Program-made: the position numbers and the translations under genes
Shown here: positions 8,668 to 18,065 of the stretch, in pieces
How the letters are laid out: every line of letters begins with the position of its first letter
Position numbering within the stretch: the first letter of the stretch is position 1
The notes under the pieces: generated by a model
What the model saw: only the letters and a program-made list of their open reading frames with translations
The model's database searches: none
Told to the model about the DNA's origin: nothing
NCBI GenBank assembly: GCA_022072055.1
Contig: JAJVIK010000023.1
Span: 88,324-152,323 of the forward strand
DNA from: a bacterium
GTDB taxonomy: Bacteria > Hinthialibacterota > Hinthialibacteria > OLB16
Direction of reading: 5' to 3'
Length of the DNA: 64,000 bases

Positions 8668-8707
8668 TTGACTTCTCCGCTGGGATTGTATACATTAGAA
8701 AAACAAT
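8668..8707 (+). promoter_or_regulatory. Promoter and probable operator of the Rrf2-cysCDN operon
   Basis: TTGACT (8668-8673) and TACATT (8691-8696), 17 bases apart, form a plausible sigma70 promoter; TATACA at 8689 is an alternative -10. Around the -10 lie the palindrome GTATAC (8688-8693) and the inverted arms ATTGT (8685-8689) and ACAAT (8703-8707). AT-rich dyads at this position are typical of Rrf2-family operators, so autoregulation by the next gene is likely (inference). Confidence 0.55.
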
Positions 8708-8728
8708 CAGGATTATGAGGAATGGGCC

Positions 8729-9169
8729 ATGAAGATCACACTCCGGGGTTATTACGCGATGCTGGCTCTGGCCAGCATGGCCGGAAAAGACCAGAACGGA
8801 GGTTTGGTGAGGCTGGAGGAGATGACCGAGCGGCATTCGATTCCGGAGAATTTCCTCCTCCAAATCTTTCAGGCCCTTAAACGCGCGGGTCTGGTTCGGT
8901 CGAAGCGGGGGGTGCACGGGGGATTCCAGCTCACGCGTCCGCCTCATCGGATCACGCTGGCGGAGATCATCGAGAGTGTCGAGGGACGGATTCTTCCTGG
9001 GCCTCTGGAGGAGCGCCCCGAACCGACACACCGTCCGGAGAGCTGGCGGGCGCTGGATGGATTCTGGGAGGAACTTCGGGAACGGGTGCGCGGCGAGGTG
9101 GACGCTTACACTCTCGCCGACCTCGCCGATAGGATTCACGCGCCGGAATCGGAGATGTATCACATCTAA
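8729..9169 (+). CDS. Rrf2-family transcriptional regulator without iron-sulfur cysteines
   Basis: This 146-residue protein has the Rrf2 winged helix: the opening [18 protein letters not shown], the recognition region [20 protein letters not shown], and the wing RGVHGGFQL with the usual following AEIIESVEG. It contains no cysteine at all, so it cannot bind the [2Fe-2S] cluster of IscR or NsrR; this resembles CymR, the cysteine-metabolism Rrf2 protein of Firmicutes, which senses through CysK. It sits directly before cysC, cysD and cysN with 11, 6 and 9 base gaps, so it most likely controls sulfate activation. A GAGG ribosome site precedes the ATG. Confidence 0.92.
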   Translation: MKITLRGYYAMLALASMAGKDQNGGLVRLEEMTERHSIPENFLLQIFQALKRAGLVRSKRGVHGGFQLTRPPHRITLAEIIESVEGRILPGPLEERPEPTHRPESWRALDGFWEELRERVRGEVDAYTLADLADRIHAPESEMYHI

Positions 9170-9180
9170 AGGAACGGAAG

Positions 9181-9771
9181 ATGTCGAAGACGCCTGTTCG
9201 CAAGGGATTCACAATCTGGTTCACCGGGCTTTCCGGGGCTGGGAAGAGCACGCTCGCGCACGAGCTGGATCGTCAACTGAGGGCCAGAGGGGTTCCCAAC
9301 GTGGAAATCCTCGATGGGGATGTGGTCCGTGAAAACCTGAGCAAGGGCCTCACCTTCAGCAAGGAGGACCGCGACATCAATATCCGCCGCATCGCCTTTG
9401 TGTGCCACCTTCTCACCCGCAACGGCGTTCCGACCATCGCGGCGGCCATTTCTCCTTACCGGGAGACCCGTGATTACGCCCGCCGCCTGATCGGAGATTT
9501 CATCGAGGTCCATGTGGCCACCCCGCTGGACACCTGCATCGAGCGCGATGTGAAAGGGCTTTACCGAAAGGCCCTCGCGGGAGAGATCGGCGAATTCACC
9601 GGGGTTTCCGATCCCTACGAGCCGCCCCTCGACCCGGAGGTGGTCTGTCACACCCAGGAGGAAACCCTTGAGGAGAGCGCGGGGAAGATCCTCGCCTATC
9701 TGGAAGAGCGGGGATACCTGGCGCCCTTACGCGAGCGGACCGCGGAGACCGTGGTCATGAGAGGAAACTAG
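9181..9771 (+). CDS. cysC: Adenylylsulfate (APS) kinase
   Basis: A 196-residue enzyme that phosphorylates APS to PAPS. It carries the P-loop GLSGAGKST at residues 16-24, the APS-binding DGDVVRENL at about 45-53, the ISPYRETR loop near residue 97, and the lid segment [12 protein letters not shown]. All residues expected for activity appear intact, unlike the second CysC-like domain at the end of the CysN protein two genes downstream. It is the first enzyme of a three-gene sulfate activation operon. Because no PAPS reductase gene lies nearby, the PAPS may feed sulfotransferases as well as, or instead of, cysteine synthesis. Confidence 0.96.
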   Translation: MSKTPVRKGFTIWFTGLSGAGKSTLAHELDRQLRARGVPNVEILDGDVVRENLSKGLTFSKEDRDINIRRIAFVCHLLTRNGVPTIAAAISPYRETRDYARRLIGDFIEVHVATPLDTCIERDVKGLYRKALAGEIGEFTGVSDPYEPPLDPEVVCHTQEETLEESAGKILAYLEERGYLAPLRERTAETVVMRGN

Positions 9772-9777
9772 AACATC

Positions 9778-10659
9778 ATGGATCAGATTCAGCAGCTCGA
9801 GAACAAGAGCATCCACATCCTTCGCGAGGCGTACCGTGAGTTCAAGAGCCTCTGCATGCTCTGGTCGATCGGCAAGGATTCCACGGTCCTGCTGTGGCTG
9901 ACCCGCAAGGCGTTCTTCGGGCATGTCCCCTTCCCGCTGGTGCATATCGACACGAGCTACAAGATTCCGGAGATGATCGCTTACCGGGATCGCCTCGCGC
10001 TGGAATGGCGCCTGAACATGGTGGTGGGACAAAATGTCGAGGCCATCCGCGCCAAACGGACCTTTCCGGATGGCGCGCTGAGCCGGATCGAGTGCTGCCG
10101 GGCGCTTAAGAGCGAGGCCCTCAAACACACCCTTTCGGGCGAGTGGCCGCGCATGCGCCTCAATCACTCGACCGGCAAGTATGAGGTGGACGAAAACCGC
10201 GAACCCTTCACCGGGGTGATTGTGGGGGTGCGCGCGGACGAGGAGGGGAGCCGCTCCAAGGAGCGCTATTTCTCCCCACGGGATAAGCAGAACGACTGGG
10301 ATGTGGATGACCAGCCGCCTGAGCTTTGGAACTACTACAAGACCGACTTTGCCCCCGGCACTCACTTGCGGGTGCACCCGCTCCTCGACTGGACCGAGCT
10401 CAATCTGTGGGAGTACATCGAGCGGGAAAACATTCCGATCGTCGGTCTGTATTTCGACCGGGGCGAGGGCAAGCGCTATCGCTCGCTCGGCTGCGAGCCT
10501 TGCACCAATCCGGTGGAGTCGAACGCCATTTCGGTATCGCAGATCGTCGCCGAGCTCCGCTCCGGGAAATTCGCGAACATCGCGGAGCGCTCGGGGCGCG
10601 CGCAAGACGCCGAAGACGGAAACACCCTCGAAACGCTTCGCCGTGACGGATACATGTGA
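9778..10659 (+). CDS. cysD: Sulfate adenylyltransferase subunit 2
   Basis: A 293-residue PP-loop ATP pyrophosphatase that adenylates sulfate to APS together with the GTPase CysN. The PP-loop is [12 protein letters not shown] at about residues 31-42, followed by the [14 protein letters not shown] segment. The second half has [12 protein letters not shown] and the characteristic [12 protein letters not shown] block. The order cysC-cysD-cysN is packed with gaps of six and nine bases, so all three are translated from one message. Length and motifs are those of a complete enzyme. Confidence 0.97.
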   Translation: MDQIQQLENKSIHILREAYREFKSLCMLWSIGKDSTVLLWLTRKAFFGHVPFPLVHIDTSYKIPEMIAYRDRLALEWRLNMVVGQNVEAIRAKRTFPDGALSRIECCRALKSEALKHTLSGEWPRMRLNHSTGKYEVDENREPFTGVIVGVRADEEGSRSKERYFSPRDKQNDWDVDDQPPELWNYYKTDFAPGTHLRVHPLLDWTELNLWEYIERENIPIVGLYFDRGEGKRYRSLGCEPCTNPVESNAISVSQIVAELRSGKFANIAERSGRAQDAEDGNTLETLRRDGYM

Positions 10660-10668
10660 GGAACGTTC

Positions 10669-12483
10669 ATGACAGTCGCCACGCCCGTGTTGGAAGAGCG
10701 CATGAATCTGGTCGTCGTGGGCCATGTGGACCACGGCAAGAGCACGGTCATCGGGAGGCTCCTGGCCGACACCGGAAGCCTGCCCCAAGGCAAGCTCGCC
10801 CAGGTCAAGGCCATGTGCGAGCGCAACGCCCGCCCCTTTGAGTACGCGTTCCTGCTCGACGCCCTCAAGAACGAGCAGGCCCAGGGAATCACCATCGACA
10901 CCGCCCGCTGCTTCTTCAAGACCCGCAAGCGGCATTACATCATCAATGACGCCCCCGGGCATGTGGAGTTCCTTAAGAACATGATCACCGGAGCGGCACG
11001 CGCGGAGGCGGCCCTGCTCGTGATCGACGCCCACGAGGGGATTCAGGAGAACAGCAAGCGGCACGGTTACATGGTCTCCATGGTCGGGATCAAGCAGCTT
11101 GTGGTCCTGGTCAACAAGATGGACCTTGTTCAATACAACCGGGAAGTGTTCGAGAGAACCGCCGAGGAATACACCACGTTCCTCGAGAACCTCGGGGTCC
11201 ACCCGCTTCGGTTCATCCCGGTGGCCGCGCGCGAGGGTGACAATATCGCCACTCGCTCTCGGAACATGGATTGGTATGACGGGCCCACGGTTCTGGAACA
11301 GATCGACTCCTTCGAGAAGGCCGAGGAGGACTTCGAGCTTTCCTTCCGGATGCCGGTCCAGGACATCTACAAGTTCACCGCCGAAAACGATGACCGCAGA
11401 ATTGTCGCGGGAACCGTCGAATCGGGACGCGTTCGAGTGGGGGATGAGGTCGTGTTCCACCCATCGGGGAAGCGCTCGACGATCAGGACCATTGAAGGTT
11501 TCATGATCGAGCCGCGCGATGAGGTCCGTCCCGGCGAGGCCACCGGCTTCACTCTCTCCACCGAAATCTACATCAAAGCCGGCGAACTCATGTGCAAGGC
11601 CGGGGATCCGCCTCCGCACGTGGGGCGGCGACTGCGGGCCAACCTGTTCTGGATGGGGCGCGCCCCCATGATCAAGGGCAAGCAGTACATTCTGCGGATC
11701 GGGGCCATGAAGGTCGGCGCGGTCTTGGCGGAGATCCAACGAGTCCTGGATGCCTCCGAGTTGCGCACGGAGGAGCACAAGCAGCAGATCGACCGGCATG
11801 ATGTGGGCGAGGTGGTCCTCGAGACTCTCCGTCCCGTCGCCTTCGACCGACGCAACGACAACGAGCCGACCGGGCGCTTTGTGATCGTCGATGACTACGA
11901 AATCGCGGGCGCGGGGATTGTGCTGGAACCCGCCACCGACCGGAACTCGGTCATCGACAACGAGATTCGCGAGCGCGAGTATTCCTGGGAAAAGGGGGAT
12001 GTGGCCCCCATCGAACGCGAGCGGCGCTTCAGTCACGCCGGCAAGTTCATCCTCTTCAACGGCTCCCCGGGGAGCGGTAAGCGGGCCCTTGCAAAGCAGG
12101 TTGAAAGGGTCCTGTTCGAGCGAGGCTGTAACACCTACTACTTTGGGATCGCCAACCACTTCGAGGACCTTGATTCGGAGGGCGGGGCGGGGGCGCTCAC
12201 CCATGACCAACATATCGACATGCTCGGGAAACTCACCCGGATTCTCACCGACGCCGGGCTCTTGATCATCACCACCATCGCCAACATCGATGACTTTGAC
12301 CTCGAAAAACTCCGGAAGCTGAACCACCCCAACGAGGTTTTCCTTGTGAATATCGGGGAAACAGGCCTCAGCAAGGTGTGGGCGGATGTTCAACTCGACC
12401 CGCAGCCGGACATCCCTTCCGCGGTCAGGCGGGTCGTGGAGGCGCTGACCAGCCAGCATGTCCTGGTGGACTACTCGATCTAG
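10669..12483 (+). CDS. cysN: Sulfate adenylyltransferase subunit 1 (GTPase) fused to a degenerate APS-kinase-like domain
   Basis: A 604-residue protein. Residues 1 to about 445 are CysN, an EF-Tu-like GTPase that drives APS formation: G1 GHVDHGKST at residues 18-26, G3 DAPGH, G4 NKMD, then two beta-barrel domains. From about residue 455 a CysC-like domain follows, as in NodQ/CysNC fusions, but it is badly altered. Its P-loop reads GSPGSGKRA instead of GLSGSGKST, the APS-binding DGD..R motif is replaced by FGIANHFED, and the SP..R loop by IANIDDFD. The kinase function is therefore doubtful and is probably supplied by the separate CysC upstream; the domain may be structural or regulatory. Confidence 0.93.
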   Translation: MTVATPVLEERMNLVVVGHVDHGKSTVIGRLLADTGSLPQGKLAQVKAMCERNARPFEYAFLLDALKNEQAQGITIDTARCFFKTRKRHYIINDAPGHVEFLKNMITGAARAEAALLVIDAHEGIQENSKRHGYMVSMVGIKQLVVLVNKMDLVQYNREVFERTAEEYTTFLENLGVHPLRFIPVAAREGDNIATRSRNMDWYDGPTVLEQIDSFEKAEEDFELSFRMPVQDIYKFTAENDDRRIVAGTVESGRVRVGDEVVFHPSGKRSTIRTIEGFMIEPRDEVRPGEATGFTLSTEIYIKAGELMCKAGDPPPHVGRRLRANLFWMGRAPMIKGKQYILRIGAMKVGAVLAEIQRVLDASELRTEEHKQQIDRHDVGEVVLETLRPVAFDRRNDNEPTGRFVIVDDYEIAGAGIVLEPATDRNSVIDNEIREREYSWEKGDVAPIERERRFSHAGKFILFNGSPGSGKRALAKQVERVLFERGCNTYYFGIANHFEDLDSEGGAGALTHDQHIDMLGKLTRILTDAGLLIITTIANIDDFDLEKLRKLNHPNEVFLVNIGETGLSKVWADVQLDPQPDIPSAVRRVVEALTSQHVLVDYSI

Positions 12484-12556
12484 ACCACCCCTTTTGCGGG
12501 CCGGAGGGCTATGATTTAATGCAGGTATAGGGGATTTCCACATGAGGAGGGGTCGA

Positions 12557-13333
12557 GTGTTCGGAAAAGCCGCCACCATAACCTGCTGTTTACTGGCCCT
12601 TGTCGCCCCGGCCTTCGGGGATGTGCTTTATTTCGGGGGGGACCGTCGCCTGGATGGACACGTTGTCCGCAGAGGCCGCGACGCCACCAATCTCAAGCTT
12701 CTGACCGGAAGCACGCTCACGGTTGAAAACCAGGACATCCGAGGCACCAAGGCCGAGCCGTTCGTGGCCTACGTGGTCAAGCGCGGGGACTATTTCCTGG
12801 AGGAGCGCAAAGAGCCTGGTCGCGCCTTGGAGATTTACCAAGAGGCGCTGAGGCTTAAGCCCGGCGATCCGGACATCCAAGCCCGCATTGACCTCGTGCT
12901 CCTTTCGGAGCGGATCACCCGCTGCCAGGAGGGAATCGATTCCGCCCGGCAACTCGCCCGCGATGGCGACCTGGGAGAGTCGGTTCGCGTGTATGAAGAA
13001 CTCCTTCCCACAGCGCCCAAGGAGGAGCTCAAGCGCACGATCACCCGCGAGCTCGCCGAGACCTACGCGCAACTCGCCTTCAAATATTACGACCACTCCT
13101 ACTTTGTGGGGGCCGAGGAGATGCTCCGTAAGGCTGAGCAGTTCAACCCCAACAGCCCGACCCTGCACTTCGTCCTGGGGCGCATCCACCATGTGAACCG
13201 AGATTGGGAGGCCGCCGACCGCTCCTATGCCGCCGCCGAGGCCCTCGATCCGAACATCCCCAAGCTCAGCATCTATCGCGCGGAGGTCCGTCGCCAGCTG
13301 CAGTACGAGAGCCGACCGATCGGCAGCCAATAG
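12557..13333 (+). CDS. Secreted TPR protein of unknown function
   Basis: A protein of 258 residues with a Sec signal peptide ending near AFGD, a short beta-rich segment (DVLYFGGDRRLDGHVVRRG), and at least three tetratricopeptide repeats, for example residues containing ALEIYQEALRLKPGDPDI and EEMLRKAEQFNPNSP. I prefer the GTG at 12557 because GAGGAGGGG lies five bases upstream; the ATG at 12542 falls inside that ribosome site. It is followed after 30 bases by a small membrane-anchored protein and then by a TPR-bearing mannosyltransferase-like protein, so the three probably act together at the cell envelope. No specific function is recognisable. Confidence 0.75.
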   Translation: MFGKAATITCCLLALVAPAFGDVLYFGGDRRLDGHVVRRGRDATNLKLLTGSTLTVENQDIRGTKAEPFVAYVVKRGDYFLEERKEPGRALEIYQEALRLKPGDPDIQARIDLVLLSERITRCQEGIDSARQLARDGDLGESVRVYEELLPTAPKEELKRTITRELAETYAQLAFKYYDHSYFVGAEEMLRKAEQFNPNSPTLHFVLGRIHHVNRDWEAADRSYAAAEALDPNIPKLSIYRAEVRRQLQYESRPIGSQ

Positions 13334-13363
13334 ATTGGCTCGCCGACGCGCCGGAGGGAACCC

Positions 13364-13762
13364 ATGAACTTTGGTCGTTTGATCACCGGCGCCATCATCC
13401 TCTTTGTGCTGTATGCCCTTTTCAGGGGCTTCTTCAAGGATGTGAAGGAAAACACCCCGCCACCGATCAAGTACGACATCCGCTTCGATGCCCGGATAAT
13501 CCCCGAACCCAGCGGGCAGCCGGGGCCGAGCAGTCCGGGAATGACTGTTTTGAACACCAACAACTTCGACTGGCCGCAACCCACGTTTTCGATCAACGCC
13601 GCATACCGCTACAACTACCCGGGCGTGGTGAAGGGCGGGGAGACCCTCACCCTCGACTTCAAAAGTTTCAAGAACGACAAGGGCGAGGTGTTTCCCGGAC
13701 AACCGATGTTTCGGGACTTCGATGTCCGCACCGCCACCATGGCATCCAGCGGGAAACGATGA
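13364..13762 (+). CDS. Small membrane-anchored hypothetical protein
   Basis: A 132-residue protein I do not recognise. It has one N-terminal membrane segment (residues about 5-22) and then an extracytoplasmic domain with alternating hydrophobic and polar residues suggesting beta strands, including NTNNFDWPQPTFSINAAYRY. That pattern resembles small immunoglobulin-like domains in which a protein carries paired aromatic strands, but no family is claimed. A GGAGGGAA ribosome site supports the ATG. The stop overlaps the next start as ATGA, so it is translationally coupled to the TMTC-like gene. Confidence 0.7.
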   Translation: MNFGRLITGAIILFVLYALFRGFFKDVKENTPPPIKYDIRFDARIIPEPSGQPGPSSPGMTVLNTNNFDWPQPTFSINAAYRYNYPGVVKGGETLTLDFKSFKNDKGEVFPGQPMFRDFDVRTATMASSGKR

Positions 13763-15483
13763 AATCCCAAGCAGTTCTGGGATTGCTCCTGCTCGCCGCC
13801 ACTCTTGCCGCATATTCGCCGGCACTCACCAACGGGTTCATCTGGGATGACGACCACCACCTGACCGAAAACCCCTTGGTCACAGGCCCGGACGGTCTCC
13901 GGAAGATCTGGACCAGTCCCGAAGCCTTTTACTACCCGCTGGTTCTCACCACCTTCTGGGGGATGAATCAGATTTGGGGGTTGGCGCCATATCCATACCA
14001 CCTGACCAACATCCTCCTGCATGCCGCGAATGCGCTGCTTCTCTGGGGGCTGCTCGCCCGCTTCGGTCTTCGGGGGGGATTCCTTGCGGCGCTGATCTTC
14101 GCCTTGCACCCAGTGCAGGTGGAATCGGTGGCCTGGGTCACCGAACTCAAGAACACCCTATCCGGTCTGTTTTATCTCCTCGCCTTGCACGCCTTTCTTT
14201 CGTTTCAACGCTCCAAGGGCAATCACCCAGGGGATGAAGGGATCGATGGACGGAATGAAACGGCGTGGTACGGGGTGGCCTTGGTCCTATCCACTCTGGC
14301 GCTCCTGAGCAAGCCCTCGACCGTGATGCTTCCCGTCATCCTCCTCGCGTATCTCCTTTGGAGCGAAGGCCGAATCTCCTTGCGACCCTTCCTTCAGACC
14401 GCGCCGTTCTTTCTCCTCTCCCTCGCGGCCTCGCTGTGGACTATCTGGGAGCAAAAACACCACTCCATGGCCCAAGGCGCGCCTTGGGACGAGACCTTCC
14501 TGGAGCGCCTCCTCAACGCGCCCAGGATAGTCCTTTTCTACCTGGGGAAACTCCTCTGGCCGCATCCCCTCAGTTTCATTTATCCCAAATGGACAGTTGA
14601 TCCGGGTGTTTGGTCGTCTTACCTCGCGCCGTTTGCTTGCCTTGTTCTTGTGGGCATCCTGATGCGGTGGAGGCGCTCCTGGGGGGGGCCGTGTCTCATC
14701 GCCTTGGGTTACTTCGCGGTCACCCTCTTTCCGGTCCTTGGTTTTTTCAACATTTACTTCACCGTGTACTCGTATGTGGCCGACCATTTTCAATACTTGG
14801 CCTGCATCGGGCCAATGGCCCTGCTTGCCCATGGGTGCGCCAGGTTTTGGCCCGGGAGCGGCCTTGGGAGGTTCGTCGGTCCGGTGGGGGTTGGGATTCT
14901 GGCCCTGGTCCTGGGCGCCAAGACTTGGAGCCAGTGCCCCATCTATCGTAACGAGGAGACCCTCTGGCTCGATGTCATCGCCAAGAACCCAAGCGCCTCA
15001 ATGGCTTACAACAACCTTGGGATCTGGCTGAGCAAACAGGGGCGGCCGCGGGAGGCGATTCCGAACTTCGAGCGCGCGCTGGAACTTACGCCGGAGGATC
15101 CTGAATACCATTACAATCTGGCGCTCGCGTTGGGTCGCCAGGCCGAGGTGGCGCGCTCAGTCGAACACTTTGAGAAAGCCATCGCCGCAAGACCCGGCGA
15201 GGCGCGCTTCCACAACAGCTACGCCAGCTTGCTTGCCGCGGTGGGGCGCATCGAGGAAGCGGTCGGGCAATATGAACGGTCGTTGGAGGTTGCGCCGCTG
15301 GCCCCGGATGCCGCGACCAACCGTGAGGCGCTCGCCGATCTCCTGGTCCGCGCGGGACGCGCCAAGGAAGCTTTGGTTCAACTCCGTGAAGCCGGGAAGA
15401 TTAAACCCGGGGACCCCGCGCTTCACTCCCGCATCGCTCAACTCGAATCCGCGCTCGGTTTGGCTTCTACCCCTTCCCCTTAA
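13759..15483 (+). CDS. TMTC-like GT-C glycosyltransferase with C-terminal TPR repeats
   Basis: The 574-residue protein starts at the ATG overlapping the previous stop; the longer open frame upstream is a shadow. About ten hydrophobic segments make a GT-C fold, and the first extracytoplasmic loop has the acidic cluster WDDDHHLTENP, equivalent to the metal/lipid-phosphate site of GT-C enzymes. The last 170 residues are TPR repeats (SMAYNNLGIWLSKQG, EAIPNFERALELTPEDPEY and so on). Eukaryotic TMTC proteins with this layout O-mannosylate cadherins; bacterial relatives are mostly uncharacterised. The likely role is transfer of a sugar from polyprenyl phosphate to an exported protein (inference). 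Its end overlaps nth on the other strand by 17 bases. Confidence 0.82.
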   Translation: MKSQAVLGLLLLAATLAAYSPALTNGFIWDDDHHLTENPLVTGPDGLRKIWTSPEAFYYPLVLTTFWGMNQIWGLAPYPYHLTNILLHAANALLLWGLLARFGLRGGFLAALIFALHPVQVESVAWVTELKNTLSGLFYLLALHAFLSFQRSKGNHPGDEGIDGRNETAWYGVALVLSTLALLSKPSTVMLPVILLAYLLWSEGRISLRPFLQTAPFFLLSLAASLWTIWEQKHHSMAQGAPWDETFLERLLNAPRIVLFYLGKLLWPHPLSFIYPKWTVDPGVWSSYLAPFACLVLVGILMRWRRSWGGPCLIALGYFAVTLFPVLGFFNIYFTVYSYVADHFQYLACIGPMALLAHGCARFWPGSGLGRFVGPVGVGILALVLGAKTWSQCPIYRNEETLWLDVIAKNPSASMAYNNLGIWLSKQGRPREAIPNFERALELTPEDPEYHYNLALALGRQAEVARSVEHFEKAIAARPGEARFHNSYASLLAAVGRIEEAVGQYERSLEVAPLAPDAATNREALADLLVRAGRAKEALVQLREAGKIKPGDPALHSRIAQLESALGLASTPSP

Positions 15484-16114
15484 CCCCCTTCTGGGGACAC
15501 ACCCGCTCCAGACCGCAGATCGAGCACAGCGGCTTTCGGGCGGCGCATACTTGTCTGCCGTGCTCGATCATCCGGTGGCAGAAATTCACCTGCTCCTCGG
15601 CGGGGATGAGCGCCGTCAAATCCATTTCGATCTTCTCCGGCGTGGTGTTCCGAGTGAGTGCAAGACGCTGGGAGAGGCGCTGAACATGGGTGTCCACCAC
15701 AATCCCAGGGATTCCGAAACAGTTTCCGAGAATCACATTGGCGGTCTTGCGTCCCACACCCGCGAGCCGGGTGAGCTCCTCCATTCCGGCGGGGACACTC
15801 CCCCGGTGTCCCTCAACCAAGGCGCGGCAGCAAGCCTGGATGTTCTTGGCTTTGTTGCGGAAAAACCCCGTGGGGCGGATGTCCTCCTCGATCTCCTCCA
15901 GGCTTGCCTCCGCGAGGCTCCCCGGATCGGGGTATTTCTTGAATAGGGTCCGGGTGACTTCGTTCACCCGCGCGTCCGTGCATTGGGCGGAAAGGATCGT
16001 GGCGATCAGCAATTGAAAGGGATTTCGGTGGCGGAGCGCGCACTTCGCGTCGGGATACAGATCCGCGAGGAGGCGGACAATCTCGAGCGCCCGCTGCTTT
16101 TCGGCCTTCGCCAT
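15467..16114 (-). CDS. nth: Endonuclease III
   Basis: A 215-residue base-excision repair enzyme that removes oxidised pyrimidines and cleaves the abasic site. The helix-hairpin-helix LAGVGRKTANVIL holds catalytic Lys123, and VVDTHVQRL holds Asp141. The C-terminal [4Fe-4S] cluster motif is complete: C-X6-C-X2-C-X5-C within CAARKPLCSICGLERVCP. The early LLIATILSAQCTD segment is also typical. The 3' end overlaps the convergent TMTC-like gene by 17 bases, and the gene lies 13 bases downstream of the FGE-fusion gene on the same strand, so the two may share a transcript. Confidence 0.96.
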   Translation of the reverse strand: MAKAEKQRALEIVRLLADLYPDAKCALRHRNPFQLLIATILSAQCTDARVNEVTRTLFKKYPDPGSLAEASLEEIEEDIRPTGFFRNKAKNIQACCRALVEGHRGSVPAGMEELTRLAGVGRKTANVILGNCFGIPGIVVDTHVQRLSQRLALTRNTTPEKIEMDLTALIPAEEQVNFCHRMIEHGRQVCAARKPLCSICGLERVCPQKGVKGKG

Positions 16115-16127
16115 CGGCGGCGATCCC

Positions 16128-18065
16128 CTATTCGACGTCCCTGGCGCAGCGGAAACCGATCACCAGGCCGCTGATTCGAGTCTTGGGATCGCAATAGTAC
16201 CGGCAGCAGGTTCGCAGGCGCGCCATCTCGTTGAAGTCGGCCCCACCGCGAATGACCTTGCACTTCTCGCCGTAGGCCTCACTGGGGATCGTGTTTCCGG
16301 GATAGGGCTGGTACCAATCCTCCACCCATTCCCACACATTCGCGGCCATTTGGAGAGCCCCGTAGGGGCTGGCCCCCTGCGGAAAATCATCCGCCGGGCC
16401 CGCCCCATAATTGGGAATCATCCCCGGAAGCCAGCGGTTGCCCCATGGGAAGATGCGCCCATCATTTCCACGCGCGGCCTTCTCCCATTCGGCTTCGGTG
16501 GGAAGGCGCTTGCCGACTGATTTCGCGTACTCCCGCGCCTCCTCCCAGGTCACACCCGAAACCGAGTGGTGATCCTCTCCCTCCGGGTAGGAATGGCTCG
16601 GCTTGAACTTCTTGAACTGGGCGTTGGTCACTTCGCAACGGTCGATATAGAAGGCGGGGAGTTGGATGCGCCGCTCCGGGCGCTCGTCATCCTCGCCGGT
16701 CGCGGAACCCATGATGAACTCCCCCGCCGGAACCAGGACCATTTCCGGTTGGGTCGGCTTGATCGGAGCGAGCTCGTCGTCCCGGACCGTTCCATCCGCG
16801 ATGGCCTTAACGAGCGGGGGGTCCTCCGCCGGGAGATAGCCGTAGTAGCGGCCCATCCAGTAGGTTTTTGGAAAATTCTCCCCACACTCCTGCCAGACCC
16901 CCTTGACCACAACCGGGCCGCCCTCCTCGCGGAGCTCCTCCTCCCGAAACTCCTTCCAGGCGCGGCGCATGTTCACCAGACCGTGGAGCGTGGCCGGCTC
17001 GGCGGGAGTCCTGTCCTTCACACACGCCTTCCAAATGAAATCGTAGTAGGGAAACCGGGTCGGGCGGGCAAGATCGGTCCGATGAAACCGCTCCAACGCG
17101 GCGCGATAGAACCCCAGCAGCCACGGATCGGTTTCATATTCGAAGAGGTGAAACAGTCCGAGCATCCCCAGGTCATGATCCCAGGGAACCGGCGGGTCGC
17201 AATTGTTGGTCGAGTCCGCGATGATCGAGTCCTCGTGGTAACCGTGCTCGCGGATCAGCCGCCAGTACGCTTTCTCAAACTTTGGGTCCTCGGTGATGTG
17301 CGAGGCGATCTTGAGGGCCGCGAGGCATAGCAGGGAATTGAGCGGTTGATGCGGCAGGTCTGGGCAGTAGTTCCCCCACAGAGTCATCTTGCCGTCCGCG
17401 TCCACGATCTGAAAGTTGTGGTCCACGAAGCGGGTCACGACTCGGTCCACGAGCGCGCTTACACGGACCTTTTCAGTGGCGTCCGCAATCAAGTCGTAAT
17501 ACAGGGCGTTGCCGTACAGAAAGCGGGTTAAGGAATCCGAGCTTGGGTCTCCCACCCAGCGCGTGTTCTCGAATCGGGGCGACCAGCGCCACTCGGCGGG
17601 AAAGAAGAACCACTGTTCGTGACGCTGGGGTTTGTCGGTGAGGTTGAAGGAGCGCGCGATGCAGCCATCCACGCCCGTGACCCGCTCCAGCTTCTCCATC
17701 GTGTGCGCGGTCCGGATGGCGCGCTCCAAAGCCACTGGGTCTCCGGTTGCCTTGTAACGGTAGCAATACAGGGCCATCAGCGGCCCGATCCGGTTGGTTC
17801 CATCCTCCTGGTGCGCGGTGGAGTTGTCCGCGTTGCCTTCCGGTGGGAGCAGGACCCTCGGCATGGGGATGCCGTGACTGATGTTCCCGGTCTCGATGCC
17901 CTCCTCGATCAAGCGCGCGCGTTTCTCCAGCGGCAAGACTTCGTGATAGGGATAATCGTCGGCGCCTCCCGTGGGCTTGCGAACCAGGGTCTTTTCCTGA
18001 GCAATTGCGGGAGGGGCAAGAGCGACAACGGCGAGGGTGAGGCTGAGGAGGATGCGCTTTCTCAT
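16128..18065 (-). CDS. Secreted protein with an all-alpha N-terminal domain fused to a formylglycine-generating-enzyme-like domain
   Basis: A 645-residue protein starting with a Sec signal peptide (MRKRILLSLTLAVVALA); the ATG 21 bases upstream would add an unlikely extension. Residues about 30-410 are rich in amphipathic helices with aromatic residues (GNALYYDLIADATEK, YRAALERFHRTDLA), consistent with an alpha/alpha toroid as in glycoside hydrolases and lyases, though I cannot place the family. Residues about 436-645 are an FGE-sulfatase (SUMF1) domain: PEMVLVPAGEFIMGS, RLPTEAEWEKAARG, NVWEWVEDWY and GFRCARD. The first of the paired copper cysteines of true FGE appears absent, so this is probably a binding or structural SUMF1 domain rather than a sulfatase-activating enzyme. 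Confidence 0.8.
   Translation of the reverse strand: MRKRILLSLTLAVVALAPPAIAQEKTLVRKPTGGADDYPYHEVLPLEKRARLIEEGIETGNISHGIPMPRVLLPPEGNADNSTAHQEDGTNRIGPLMALYCYRYKATGDPVALERAIRTAHTMEKLERVTGVDGCIARSFNLTDKPQRHEQWFFFPAEWRWSPRFENTRWVGDPSSDSLTRFLYGNALYYDLIADATEKVRVSALVDRVVTRFVDHNFQIVDADGKMTLWGNYCPDLPHQPLNSLLCLAALKIASHITEDPKFEKAYWRLIREHGYHEDSIIADSTNNCDPPVPWDHDLGMLGLFHLFEYETDPWLLGFYRAALERFHRTDLARPTRFPYYDFIWKACVKDRTPAEPATLHGLVNMRRAWKEFREEELREEGGPVVVKGVWQECGENFPKTYWMGRYYGYLPAEDPPLVKAIADGTVRDDELAPIKPTQPEMVLVPAGEFIMGSATGEDDERPERRIQLPAFYIDRCEVTNAQFKKFKPSHSYPEGEDHHSVSGVTWEEAREYAKSVGKRLPTEAEWEKAARGNDGRIFPWGNRWLPGMIPNYGAGPADDFPQGASPYGALQMAANVWEWVEDWYQPYPGNTIPSEAYGEKCKVIRGGADFNEMARLRTCCRYYCDPKTRISGLVIGFRCARDVE

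Noticed and set aside
9727..12579. A 950-codon minus-strand open frame opposite cysD and cysN
   Set aside because: The plus strand encodes clear CysD and CysN proteins. The antisense frame is rich in Gly, Arg, His and Pro without domains or ribosome site and reflects GC-rich third codon positions.
13204..13758. Upstream extension of the TMTC-like frame
   Set aside because: It overlaps the TPR gene and the small anchored protein gene, both with their own signals and ribosome sites.
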